Assembly (NCBI GenBank): GCA_946413265.1
Contig: CAMKJU010000028.1
Coordinates: 1 to 41,324 of the forward strand
Direction: 5' to 3'
Length of the DNA: 41,324 nt
From: an uncultured Lentisphaerota bacterium
GTDB lineage: Bacteria > Verrucomicrobiota > Kiritimatiellia > RFP12 > UBA1067
Notes under the pieces: generated by a model
What the model was told of the DNA's origin: nothing
Databases searched by the model: none
What the model saw: only the letters and a program-made list of their open reading frames with translations
In this document: positions 23,288-32,141 of the stretch, piece after piece
Position numbering within the stretch: position 1 is the first letter of the stretch
Layout: the number at the start of each line of letters is the position of its first letter
Position numbers and translations under genes: made by a program

Positions 23288-24309
23288 CGTCCGCTCTCCT
23301 TTTTCGTTGCGCGGAACTCCTGAAGCGTGGCGGGGCGATTCGCCCCTTCCGCAAAAGGCTTCATTTTCATCAATTCGCGGAAAGCGCATGACGCCACGGA
23401 CTCGCGGCGGTCGGTTATGGCTAAACGCTCGAGACAGGGAATTGCATTCGTTCCGCAGACCTCGTTCAAACACGATACTATCTGCTCACACGCCTTCAGT
23501 TCCCGCCCTTCGTCTCCGAGCCCGTTCAGGCAGCGCTCAAACGCAGTGAGCAACTGTTCCCTCGTAAGATTATAATTATTTCTGGTTCCAGCAAAACGCA
23601 TATAAGCGTCCCGTGGAGGTTTAGCATTAATGAATGCATTACTGATGCCATAACATACCCTTGTCCAATCAATCTCATCGTCCCTCTTCACCGGCCTGAA
23701 ATCCTGCGGGGCAAGATACTTAAAGTTTCTATCCAACGGCCTTCGCCGCTCGAAGAAAGCAGTCAGTTTCACCTTGTCCGCATGTTTTCCATCCCTCTCC
23801 GTTCTAGCCCAGATGTCGCACAATTCCTGATATACGACAATTCGCGAACAGTTGCCGTGCCCAGATTTGGGGTCGAGTATCTTCTCAGCAAACAGCAGCC
23901 GCCTATCCAAATTCGTCTCCATTTTAACGAGTTGCCGATATGCGCATTCGGCAACACCATCCCTCGTGCCATTCTCGATAAGATATTCAACATACGGCAG
24001 GGCGTTCGTCCCGCAGTTATCATTCATGCAATGGACAATCCGCGCGCAAGCCATTCTTTCCTGCGGCGAATCGCCAAGTCCATCGATACACCGCTTGAAC
24101 GCCTCGAGCATCTGGGCGGACGACAGTTTGTATCTGATCTTGGCTGCGGCAATCGTCATCCACGCGTCCTCGGGGTGGCGAGCTCTGATACATTTGTTCG
24201 TGATCATGAAACAGACCTTATCCCAATCCGGTTCTGGCTCCTTGCCAACGCCATCCGCAAGGGAGAAAAGACTTATCGCTGCTGCGCAGACAAAAATCGT
24301 TTTCTTCAT
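23284..24309 (-). CDS. Exported protein with internal tandem duplication
   Basis: A 341-residue protein with signal peptide MKKTIFVCAAAISLFSLADG. Residues 28-131 and 214-317 are repeats of one domain: DWxxVCxxIxNxxIxAxxPxDAxM, then LxAFxRCxxGLGDxxxE, then ACxxIVxCxNxxCGTNAxP, then AxCAxRxLxKM. The spacing of conserved cysteines (three to four per repeat) suggests disulfides in the periplasm or outside. The ATG at 24309 follows AAGGAAGAAC. It is coupled to the protease gene by a GTGA overlap. The domain is not one I recognise; helical, HEAT-like packing is possible. Confidence 0.72.
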   Translation of the reverse strand: MKKTIFVCAAAISLFSLADGVGKEPEPDWDKVCFMITNKCIRARHPEDAWMTIAAAKIRYKLSSAQMLEAFKRCIDGLGDSPQERMACARIVHCMNDNCGTNALPYVEYLIENGTRDGVAECAYRQLVKMETNLDRRLLFAEKILDPKSGHGNCSRIVVYQELCDIWARTERDGKHADKVKLTAFFERRRPLDRNFKYLAPQDFRPVKRDDEIDWTRVCYGISNAFINAKPPRDAYMRFAGTRNNYNLTREQLLTAFERCLNGLGDEGRELKACEQIVSCLNEVCGTNAIPCLERLAITDRRESVASCAFRELMKMKPFAEGANRPATLQEFRATKKESGR

Positions 24310-24320
24310 CGTTCTTCCTT

Positions 24321-26354
24321 TCAGTTGCTTGGCCATACCCTGACCGTCAATTCAAGTTCGGGTGCGCGGCAATCCCCCACCTGAACGGCGAATACCGTTG
24401 TATCCGTCCCCATCCTGGCCTTGACGCTCATTCCGGTATTGCCGCCCACAAACGATGCGGAACCGGACTTGCACCGCCAGACGATGTCGGAACCAGGTAT
24501 CTGGGAAGGCAAGACGGAAACTCGCAACCGCACCTCGTCGCCGGCATTGGCGCAACTTGGATTGAACACCGCAAAAGGCGACACCTCAGACGTGCGTTCG
24601 TCGGTTATCGGCTCTGCCCTTCGCTCGACCACGGTGAAGGGCTTTGATAGAAGCGTCCTGTTTCCAAACTCATCCTTCCACATCAACCCCACGATCCCAT
24701 TTTCATAACTTGGGCTCGGCGCGACGCCCTTCAGATAGAAATTTGTCGTCAGGGACATGCAATTTGTCACGCCAATCTCCTCGATTTGCCTGATCGTTTC
24801 AGAAAGGGCAGAATCTCTACATACGCGCACCTCGTCAGCCGAACCCCAAATGAGAGAAAGCACTCCATTTGTCGGGACAGAACTCGTCAGCGACACCGAG
24901 ACCGGCAGTGCCGCCTCGCCCGTGCGCGCCACGTCAATCACGGACGGCCAGTCAAGCGACGCGACCACGTCGTCAACCTGCACCACTTGCGCAGAACAAC
25001 CGCACCACCCGCCCAAAGCATACAGGCGGTAACCCTCATACAAATACGATCCTTCCGTCGTGCATCCGCCGCATGAACAATCAGGTGAACACAGGAAGCC
25101 AAATATGTTTCCGCTGCCGATTGCCGAGTTGCAACAATTCGTTCCCCACGAGAACGTTCCCGCAAGGTTATCAGGGGATACTGACATTGTGAACGGGTTT
25201 CCTCCGTCGCAAGTGATGGACACAGGGCGGACCACCCGTATCACAAGTCCCCGAGGCTGTACAATATCCGTTTCGGGATCAGACACGCCGACGAATGCGA
25301 GAGGGGAACTCGACGTAACATGGTAGGTCTTGCCAATCAGGATTACAACCTCGTTCGTCACCCCAGATTTCGCAATGAAACGAGGATCGGGATAGTCGCT
25401 TGGCCCGTCGCCCGTAAAACTCACCAATGCATCAGGCCCTGTCACGACGACGCTGACCGTGCAGTATGCGTTCGTGTTCGCATTTTCGGGCAGAAGGTTT
25501 GACGGGCCATTGAAGTCGCCATCGTAGAAACATGGGTTGCCGTCAACATCGTTCGGTATGCCGTCGCCGTCCCAGTCATCTGGGTTGATGCGCCGATACG
25601 TCCGTTCCACGTTATTCGAGCGCGTGATAAAGTTCCCATCCCCGCATAACTCAATCTGTGCGTTGTACAGCCCCGTGCGGTCCCGCCCCGCATATACATT
25701 CTCCCACGTCAGGAGTTTTGCCTGGTAGGGCCCGCTCGCCGAGCGGGCCGTATCCGCCCACCAGAACCTGCCCACCCCAGGTACAATCGACGCCCACTCC
25801 CTCGCCGCGCAGATCGACATCGGCGAATAGTACGCGCCATTCACCCGTTGCCTCGGCAGCGACTCAACTGTTCCCCCTGAAAGCACGTCTAAGCGGCGTA
25901 CCACGCTCGTACCGAACGGAAAGGCGAAATCGCCGAGGTCGAGCGGGAAGTGCGTCTCGTACCCGCCACGAAGATTCCACGGCGCGTACTCAACTCCGTT
26001 CGTCGGCATCGCATACGAAACGGCGTCGTCCGTCGTTACGCTTTCAAGCCGCCATCCCTGCGCGATCTCCTCGGCGGTAACGGTCTGCTCTGTCATCGGA
26101 TTGACCTGCATGAGGTACGGTCCGCCAACGCTCTGCACGCCGTTCGTGTTCTTTCCGGAGTGCGCCACGGAGATGGTAAACACAGCGGACAATGCCAAGA
26201 GCGTGGAAAGCGTAAGCCGTCGTAAGTTGGACACCGCGCTGCGGAGCAGCCCGTGGCGGCCCCGCCTGTCGGCGTGGCGCGCGAGCGGCCACAGCGCCGC
26301 GCAGATCACCAGCGCGGCCAGCATCGCCCACATCACTATGACGCCAATCACCAC
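24321..26354 (-). CDS. Large two-TM 'HSGKNTN' family protein with extracytoplasmic domains
   Basis: A 677-residue protein. N-terminal helices (about 2-24 and 48-65) match the short paralogue at 21966-22415. The long exterior part has DWDGDGIPNDVDGNP, a thrombospondin type-3-like calcium motif; two beta-sandwich-like regions (VSVVVTGPDALVSFTGDGPSDYPD; VRLRVSVLPSQIPGSDIVW); and a cysteine cluster CCNSAIGSGNIFGFLCSPDCSCGGC that could bind metal or form disulfides. Start is GTG at 26354 after GGAAGAGACGTC. It is the first cassette gene after moxR. Function is unknown; the architecture suggests a surface or periplasmic structural or adhesive protein anchored at its N-terminus. Confidence 0.72.
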   Translation of the reverse strand: MVIGVIVMWAMLAALVICAALWPLARHADRRGRHGLLRSAVSNLRRLTLSTLLALSAVFTISVAHSGKNTNGVQSVGGPYLMQVNPMTEQTVTAEEIAQGWRLESVTTDDAVSYAMPTNGVEYAPWNLRGGYETHFPLDLGDFAFPFGTSVVRRLDVLSGGTVESLPRQRVNGAYYSPMSICAAREWASIVPGVGRFWWADTARSASGPYQAKLLTWENVYAGRDRTGLYNAQIELCGDGNFITRSNNVERTYRRINPDDWDGDGIPNDVDGNPCFYDGDFNGPSNLLPENANTNAYCTVSVVVTGPDALVSFTGDGPSDYPDPRFIAKSGVTNEVVILIGKTYHVTSSSPLAFVGVSDPETDIVQPRGLVIRVVRPVSITCDGGNPFTMSVSPDNLAGTFSWGTNCCNSAIGSGNIFGFLCSPDCSCGGCTTEGSYLYEGYRLYALGGWCGCSAQVVQVDDVVASLDWPSVIDVARTGEAALPVSVSLTSSVPTNGVLSLIWGSADEVRVCRDSALSETIRQIEEIGVTNCMSLTTNFYLKGVAPSPSYENGIVGLMWKDEFGNRTLLSKPFTVVERRAEPITDERTSEVSPFAVFNPSCANAGDEVRLRVSVLPSQIPGSDIVWRCKSGSASFVGGNTGMSVKARMGTDTTVFAVQVGDCRAPELELTVRVWPSN

Positions 26355-26397
26355 GACGTCTCTTCCGAAGAGGCTTTCAGCAATGTCTCGTAGAGTG

Positions 26398-27387
26398 TCA
26401 CGGAACCGGAATCGTCGAGAGGATCTTGTCGATGACCATGTCGCTGGTCATGTTCTCGGCCTCGGCCTCGTAGGTGAGGAGGATGCGGTGGCGGAGCACG
26501 TCGTGCGCGACTTCCTTCACGTCCTGCGGCGTCGCGTAGGCGCGGCCGTGCATGAGCGCGTTCGCGCGCGCGGCGAGGTTGATGCTGAGCGTGGCGCGCG
26601 GGGAGGCGCCCACCTGAATCTGCTCCTTGAGCGACTCAAGGCCCTTCGTCTTGTCCGGCTCGCGCGTGGCGAAGACGATGTCGAGGATGTAGTCGCCCAC
26701 CTTCTCGTCGCAGTACACTTCCTTCAGCGTGGCGCGCAGCGTGGCGATGTCCTCGGGCGTGCAGACGGCCTTCACCTCGGGCACCTTCGCCTGCTGGGCG
26801 AAGCGGTCCATGATGCGGCGCTCGTCCGCCTTCGACGGCGTCTCGACAAGGCACTTGAACATGAAGCGGTCCACCTGCGCCTCGGGAAGCGGGTAGGTGC
26901 CTTCCTGCTCAATCGGGTTCTGCGTGGCCAAGACAAGGAACGGCTCGGGCAGCTTGTAGGTGGTCTCGCCGATCGTGACCTGACGCTCCTGCATCGACTC
27001 GAGAAGCGCACTCTGCACCTTCGCCGGCGCGCGGTTGATTTCGTCCGCGAGCAGCATGTTCGTGAACACGGGGCCCTTCTTCGGCGAGAACTCGCCCGTC
27101 TTCGGGGAGTAGATGAGCGTGCCCACCACGTCCGCCGGCAGCAGGTCCGGCGTGAATGAGATGCGCTTGAAGTCAAGGCCAAGCGTCTTCGCGAGCGTGT
27201 TCACGCTCAGCGTCTTCGCGAGGCCCGGCACGCCCTCAAGCAAGATGTGTCCGTTCGCGACGAGCGCGAGGATAAGCCGGTCAACCAGCTTCTCCTGTCC
27301 GACAATGACTTTGCCCACCTCGTCGCGGATGCGGCTGACGAGTTCGCCCTGCGCGGCGATTTTGTTCGATGCGTTCGACAGATCCAT
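26398..27387 (-). CDS. moxR: MoxR-family AAA+ ATPase
   Basis: A 329-residue cytoplasmic AAA+ protein: Walker A G52-VPGLAKT-59, Walker B LLADEINRAP (D115, E116), sensor-1 LATQNPIEQEGTYPLPEAQ and the conserved RFMFK. This is the MoxR lineage (COG0714). MoxR ATPases work with VWA proteins as chaperones in metal insertion or complex maturation. The ATG at 27387 has CAGGAGAAAGAA before it. It leads the operon that includes the DUF58, DUF4381, BatA and BatB genes, and a promoter lies just upstream (27419-27448). Confidence 0.96.
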   Translation of the reverse strand: MDLSNASNKIAAQGELVSRIRDEVGKVIVGQEKLVDRLILALVANGHILLEGVPGLAKTLSVNTLAKTLGLDFKRISFTPDLLPADVVGTLIYSPKTGEFSPKKGPVFTNMLLADEINRAPAKVQSALLESMQERQVTIGETTYKLPEPFLVLATQNPIEQEGTYPLPEAQVDRFMFKCLVETPSKADERRIMDRFAQQAKVPEVKAVCTPEDIATLRATLKEVYCDEKVGDYILDIVFATREPDKTKGLESLKEQIQVGASPRATLSINLAARANALMHGRAYATPQDVKEVAHDVLRHRILLTYEAEAENMTSDMVIDKILSTIPVP

Positions 27388-27418
27388 TTCTTTCTCCTGT
27401 TGATGTGGAAACGCGGAT

Positions 27419-27448
27419 ATTTTACGCCTTTGCGAGGCGGTTTGTCTA
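27419..27448 (-). promoter_or_regulatory. Promoter of the moxR/Bat operon
   Basis: TAGACA, 18 bases, then TAAAAT on the minus strand. The predicted start near 27412 gives a short leader before the ATG at 27387. No other strong promoter or terminator was seen down to 14769, so about 12.6 kb may be one transcript. Confidence 0.62.
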
Positions 27449-27556
27449 GTACGTGACCAAATGGTAATGCCCTGCATTTCGGTGATATCTCGCGAAAATT
27501 ACATACGGCAGAAAAGCCTTGCGAAGGCAAGCCCGTTATGTTATCCTTCGCGCGCT

Positions 27557-29386
27557 ATGAAAAAACTCACACTTTCACTGTGCGCCATAGCTGGCGTCCT
27601 CATGGCATCCGCCGATGCCCGTCCCGACCTCGTGGCGCAGGTCCGCGCCGGCACCTGCACCGAGGCGCGCGCCTCGTGGTGGGGGTTCGACCCCGCCGAC
27701 TCCACCGTGCCTCTCCAGGCCGCGCTCACGTCAGGTGTCGCGCGGCTCGTCGTGGACAAAATGCCGTCGCCTTGGATCGTTACGCCGCTCACGGGCGCGT
27801 CGAACCTGGAGCTCGTCCTCGAGCCTGGCGTCGAGATCCAGGCGAAGCCCGGCGAGTTCCGTTCGAAGGGCGCGTGCCTTCTCTCCTTCGCCGGCTGCAC
27901 GAACATCCATATCGTGGGCTACGGCGCGACGCTGCGGATGAGACACGAGGACTACATGAAACCGCCATACGAGAAGTCCGAATGGCGACACGCCCTCAGC
28001 ATCCGCAGCTGCCGCAACGTGCTCATCGAGGGCCTCACGCTCGCGGACTCCGGCGGCGACGGCATCTACCTCGGCTGCCACGGAGCGCCGTATCGCAACG
28101 TGGACGTGACGATCCGCGACGTGCTCTGCGACCGCAACCACCGCCAAGGCATCAGCGTGATCTCCGCCGAGAACCTCCTCATCGAGAACACCGTCATGCG
28201 CGAGACGTTCGGCACGCCGCCCGCAGCCGGCATTGACTTCGAGCCCAACCGTCCCTCAGAGGTTCTACAGAACTGCGTAATGCGCAACTGCCTTTCCATC
28301 CGCAACCAGGGTGCAGGCTACGCCACCTGGGCCGGACAGCTCAACGCCGCGAGCGATCCCATCGATCTCCGCTTCGAGAACTGTACCGCCCGTGGCAACC
28401 GCTCCTCGTTCTTTTTCGCCACGGACAGCCGGCGCGGACGCAGCGTGCGCGCCACGCTCACCCTCTCCAACTGCTCGTTCGAGAAGCCGGAATCCGCCCG
28501 CGCCGTCAACATCCGCGAAAGTCCCTACTCAGCGACTTTTGTCTCCATCGACAACTGCCGCATCGTCACCACGAACGCAGTCGGCGAAGAAGTCGTCACG
28601 CCGATGAACGAGACCTGGCGGAAGATCAACCTGCCGCTGTCGGCGGACGGCGAGCCGCCCATCCCGCACGTGGATGCGCCAGACCTCTCCCGCGCGCAGG
28701 TTTTCGACAACGCACCCGGCAAGTCCGTCCGGCTCTCGCCGCTGAACGCGCGTAACCTTGCCACGTACATCGTCTACGCCGACGCCGCGCGCACGCTCCA
28801 CTTCAAGGGACGCCAGATGCGCGTGGGACGCTACGAACCCGGCACCAAGCCAATCGCAGTCACGGACGCACAGGGGAAGAAAGTCGCGAAAATCCCGCTT
28901 CCCGGCTTCGACGAAACCGCGTTCACGTTCAACGCACCCGCGCCAGGCTTTTATCGAATGTCCGTTGATGTTGGCCGCGTCGCATTCTGCCTCGCGGAAG
29001 CGGACGCTCCAGTGGCAATTGACGCGACCGCGCACGCGCAGGGCTTCATCTACAGCGTCGGATCGTTTTGGCTTGCCGTGCCGCCGAAAACGGAGAAGTA
29101 TGCTCTTTACGCCTCAGGCGCAGGCGAAGAGCGCGTACATGTCTCTCTCACGGATCCGCAGGGCATCTGCGTGTGGGACTACCACAATATCTCCGGTTGG
29201 GAGCGCGTAGTCGTAAGCAGTAACCCGCCGCCGGGTCTATGGAAGGTGACGATGAAAAAGCCCTCACAGGGACACTTCGAGGACGCCCGCTTCGACGTTG
29301 CCGGGATTCCTGGTTTCCTCTTTCTAACACACGAAAAGACCTGGACGACTTTTCCAGTCAGGCCAGCGACACACGCTTGCCGCTGA
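27557..29386 (+). CDS. Exported pectate-lyase-like right-handed beta-helix protein
   Basis: A 609-residue protein with signal peptide MKKLTLSLCAIAGVLMASADA. Residues about 65-365 show the parallel beta-helix rhythm of pectate lyase/polygalacturonase-like folds: NLELVLEPGVEI, NIHIVGYGATLRM, NVLIEGLTLADSGGDGIYLG, VTIRDVLCDRNHRQGISVISAENLLIENTVM. The C-terminal part is a set of beta-sandwich modules (RTLHFKGRQMRVGRYEPGTKPIAV). Polysaccharide lyase or hydrolase activity is inferred; no catalytic set was identified with certainty. The ATG at 27557 is only about 15 bases after a weak TATGTT box, with no ribosome-binding site, so the message may have almost no leader. The last 29 bases overlap the end of the opposing gene. 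Confidence 0.82.
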   Translation: MKKLTLSLCAIAGVLMASADARPDLVAQVRAGTCTEARASWWGFDPADSTVPLQAALTSGVARLVVDKMPSPWIVTPLTGASNLELVLEPGVEIQAKPGEFRSKGACLLSFAGCTNIHIVGYGATLRMRHEDYMKPPYEKSEWRHALSIRSCRNVLIEGLTLADSGGDGIYLGCHGAPYRNVDVTIRDVLCDRNHRQGISVISAENLLIENTVMRETFGTPPAAGIDFEPNRPSEVLQNCVMRNCLSIRNQGAGYATWAGQLNAASDPIDLRFENCTARGNRSSFFFATDSRRGRSVRATLTLSNCSFEKPESARAVNIRESPYSATFVSIDNCRIVTTNAVGEEVVTPMNETWRKINLPLSADGEPPIPHVDAPDLSRAQVFDNAPGKSVRLSPLNARNLATYIVYADAARTLHFKGRQMRVGRYEPGTKPIAVTDAQGKKVAKIPLPGFDETAFTFNAPAPGFYRMSVDVGRVAFCLAEADAPVAIDATAHAQGFIYSVGSFWLAVPPKTEKYALYASGAGEERVHVSLTDPQGICVWDYHNISGWERVVVSSNPPPGLWKVTMKKPSQGHFEDARFDVAGIPGFLFLTHEKTWTTFPVRPATHACR

Positions 29387-31061
29387 AGCCGATACCGTAC
29401 TTGAGCACAGGGACGCCATCCGCCTCCATCTCGGCCGCATAGCGTTTCTCGTCAATCTGCTTGCGCGCCTGTTTCGCGGCTGCGGTGAGTAGAGCGCCGA
29501 TGCGCTTCTGTGAGGCGCGCGCAGGGATTTTCGGCGACTTCAACTCGAGGACCACGCCCGGCAGCGTAATGCCCGGGCGCGGTCTCATCAGGATGTCGGG
29601 TCGTCCGTCACCCTCCTCGCGGTTAGACCTGATCTCATAGCTCTCAATCAGAGCCGCCATAAGCCCCAGCAGCAACCCGTGGAAGAAATCCTCCTTCGCC
29701 GTGTCGAAGTAGCTGGCAGACACGGAAAGGAAATCCTCAAGCGACTTGCGGAAGCGTTCGGAATCGCCGGACGATAGCGCGCGCGTAAGCCGTCCCACTA
29801 ACTGCCCCGAAGGCTGGCGCTTCATGCGGGCAAGTATGTCATCGCGGAACACGCGCCTCAGCTCACGGTTTGGAAACGCTATGGTCGCAGTCCCGTTCGA
29901 ATCAGGGCCGGAAGTGACCTTCAAATAGCCTGTGTGGACGAGCAAAGACCAGAGGATTTCCTCATTGTCCTGGATGAGGCCGTAGGGGCCGAGGTCGGGT
30001 GAAAGCGTCGCCTCGTCCTCCTTTTTCTCAAAGAGATTCGCGACGGTGTCGCGCATTTCGGGGGAAAGCCGCGAGAGCACATCGCCCACGAGGTCGTTGC
30101 TACTCGTGCTAAGCCAGTACGGCTTAGGCGTGAAGCCGTCGTCAACGTAGTTCAGGAGCGACCACGGGTTGTAGATTTCACATCCGCCGAACCTATAGCC
30201 GTCGTACCAGTCCTTCGCCTCGTCGATTTTCTCAGGATGGCCGAAAGTGGCGAGCATACCGCGCACTTCCTCCTCGGTGAAGCCGAAGCAGTCGGAGAAG
30301 GCGTCGTCGAACACGGAGTAGACCTTCGGGTTGTTGAGGCCGGAGAGGACGCCTTCCTTCGCGACGCGCAGGATACCGGTGATCACGCCGAGGCGGCAGT
30401 GTTCGCCGTCCTTCATCGCGCCGGAGAGGAAGTTGTGGAAGAACTGCAGCGCCTCCTCGCCGAAACCGTGCGTCGCCGCGTAGTTGATCGGCGAGTCGTA
30501 CTCGTCGATCAGGATGACGGGGCGCTCCTTGTGGTAGGAGTGGAGCGCGGCGGCGAGGACACCAAGGGCTCCATCGAGATCATCTGGCGTTTCCTGTTTG
30601 ACGCAGATTCGGCGGTAAAACGACTTTGCCGTTTCTGGACAGCCCCTTGCCGTGAAAGCTGTTGCGTGCCGGTCGTATTCATCGCGAATGGCGGCGGCAA
30701 TCTTCATGCGGGTCAGACGCCAGTCCTCGCGTTTCGCGTCCTTGAAAGTTATGAAGATCACGGGGTACTTGCCCTGCTCTGCGCGATATTCGCGCTTCTG
30801 CCACACCTTCGTACCTTTGAAGAGGCAAGCGTTGCTCTTCTCAGTCTTCTCGAAGAAGGACTGGAGCATCCGCATCGCGAAAGTCTTGCCGAAACGGCGC
30901 GGGCGCGTGAAAATAGCGACCATGGACTTCTTGTCGAGAAGTCCCGTGATGAGCTGCGTCTTGTCGGCAGACCAGTACCCGGCCTTGACCTCGGCCCAGT
31001 TGCTGTTGCCCACCGGGAGCGACGGCAGTTTTGCACCGTTCTGGGTGTTCTTTTTTACCAT
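29358..31061 (-). CDS. AAA-ATPase-like protein with C-terminal PD-(D/E)XK nuclease domain
   Basis: A 567-residue protein of the paired AAA-ATPase_like (PF09820) and PDDEXK_9 (PF08011) type, common as many paralogues in gut anaerobes. Walker A is the family form RPRRFGKT (53-60), Walker B is PVILIDEYDSPI (about 180), and the FSDCFGFTEEEV and YDGYRFGG motifs of the family follow. The nuclease-like end has GDGRPDIL and VVLELK. Role is unproven; defence or mobile-element association has been suggested for the family. A TGGTAGAAT box ends 6 bases before the ATG, so a leaderless message is likely. It converges on, and overlaps by 29 bases, the beta-helix gene. Confidence 0.9.
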   Translation of the reverse strand: MVKKNTQNGAKLPSLPVGNSNWAEVKAGYWSADKTQLITGLLDKKSMVAIFTRPRRFGKTFAMRMLQSFFEKTEKSNACLFKGTKVWQKREYRAEQGKYPVIFITFKDAKREDWRLTRMKIAAAIRDEYDRHATAFTARGCPETAKSFYRRICVKQETPDDLDGALGVLAAALHSYHKERPVILIDEYDSPINYAATHGFGEEALQFFHNFLSGAMKDGEHCRLGVITGILRVAKEGVLSGLNNPKVYSVFDDAFSDCFGFTEEEVRGMLATFGHPEKIDEAKDWYDGYRFGGCEIYNPWSLLNYVDDGFTPKPYWLSTSSNDLVGDVLSRLSPEMRDTVANLFEKKEDEATLSPDLGPYGLIQDNEEILWSLLVHTGYLKVTSGPDSNGTATIAFPNRELRRVFRDDILARMKRQPSGQLVGRLTRALSSGDSERFRKSLEDFLSVSASYFDTAKEDFFHGLLLGLMAALIESYEIRSNREEGDGRPDILMRPRPGITLPGVVLELKSPKIPARASQKRIGALLTAAAKQARKQIDEKRYAAEMEADGVPVLKYGIGFSGKRVSLA

Positions 31062-31067
31062 GCCGGT

Positions 31068-31076
31068 ATTCTACCA
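31068..31076 (-). promoter_or_regulatory. Extended -10 box giving a leaderless start for the AAA/PD-(D/E)XK gene
   Basis: TGGTAGAAT on the minus strand, then exactly 6 bases, then ATG. Transcription would begin at the start codon. Confidence 0.5.
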
Positions 31077-31159
31077 CATCGCCGCGTAGGGCGCAATTGC
31101 AAAACATGTTGGCAACATGGTCACGCCTGCATTTCGCTGACCGCTTACGCGGAATTTTA

Positions 31160-31168
31160 TGGTATACT
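31160..31168 (+). promoter_or_regulatory. Extended -10 box upstream of the DUF362 gene
   Basis: TGGTATACT, 29 bases before the ATG at 31198, with AAGGAG in between. The -35 is unclear. Confidence 0.55.
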
Positions 31169-31197
31169 GTCTGCCTATCGCTCTAAGGAGATTTAAT

Positions 31198-32127
31198 ATG
31201 AAAAGCAAAACCAGCAAAGTCAATAGCAAGCCCGCCAACCTCAAGCGCCGCACGTTCCTCAAGGCCGGAGCCGCCGTGGCAGCCTCGGCAATCGTGCCGG
31301 CGGAAGCTCTTGCCGACGAAAAAGTCACGAAGATCGTCGTCGTTCACGGCAAGGACCTCGCGAAAATGGTCGAGGTCGGCATGGCGAAGATGGGCGGATG
31401 GGACAAGTTCTTCAAGCCAGGGGCCAAAGTGGCGCTCAAGCCAAACCTCGCCTGGAACTCCTCCCCCGAACAGGGCGGCAACACGCATCCCGACATCCTA
31501 CGCGCCGTCATCAAGGGCGCGGAGGCCTGCAAAGTGAAGCAGATACTCATCCCCGAGAACACGTGCCAGCCCGAGAAGATGACGTTCAAGGTCAGCGGCG
31601 CAAACGACGCGATAGAGGGAACCTCGGCGAAACTCTACCGTCCCAAGCCCGCCGACTACAAGGAAGTGGACGTGCCCAAGGGGAAGATATGCCAGAAGGC
31701 CAAGGCCACGCGCGACCTCATCGAGGCGGACTGCCTCGTTAACATGCCAGTCGCGAAACACCACAGCGGCGCCACGCTCACACTTTCGATGAAGAACTGG
31801 ATGGGCGCGGTGGACAACAAGACGCGCCGTTCGTGGCACCGCAACGGACTCCACCAGTGCATCGCCGACTTCAGCACCTTCCTCAAGCCCACGCTCATCG
31901 TGATCGACGCGACGCGCATCATGCTCGACCACGGCCCGCAGGGTCCAGGCAAGCTGGCGTATCCCAACGAGATCATCTTCGCAACGGACCCCGTCGCCGC
32001 CGATACGTATGCCGCCTCCCTCTTCAAGAAGACCCCCGACGACGTGCCGCACATCAAGCTTGCGGCCGAACTGGGCGTTGGCTGCGCCGATCTCAAGAAG
32101 ATTGACGTCGAGCGCGTCGAGGTTTAA
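31198..32127 (+). CDS. Tat-exported DUF362 iron-sulfur-associated protein
   Basis: A 309-residue protein with a twin-arginine signal, KRRTFLKAGAAVAASAIVPA (R17-R18). The DUF362 core is visible: KVALKPNLAWNSSPEQGGNTHPDILRAVIKGAEACKVKQILIPEN, later CLVNMPVAKHHSGATLTLSMKNWMGAV and LIVIDATRIMLDHGP. The family is redox-associated and is often found beside ferredoxin-like membrane proteins, as here. The ATG at 31198 follows AAGGAG with good spacing. The gene is followed after 14 bases by the NapH-like gene, with AAGGAG between, so they form an operon. Confidence 0.88.
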   Translation: MKSKTSKVNSKPANLKRRTFLKAGAAVAASAIVPAEALADEKVTKIVVVHGKDLAKMVEVGMAKMGGWDKFFKPGAKVALKPNLAWNSSPEQGGNTHPDILRAVIKGAEACKVKQILIPENTCQPEKMTFKVSGANDAIEGTSAKLYRPKPADYKEVDVPKGKICQKAKATRDLIEADCLVNMPVAKHHSGATLTLSMKNWMGAVDNKTRRSWHRNGLHQCIADFSTFLKPTLIVIDATRIMLDHGPQGPGKLAYPNEIIFATDPVAADTYAASLFKKTPDDVPHIKLAAELGVGCADLKKIDVERVEV

Positions 32128-32141
32128 GAAGGAGACCCGAC

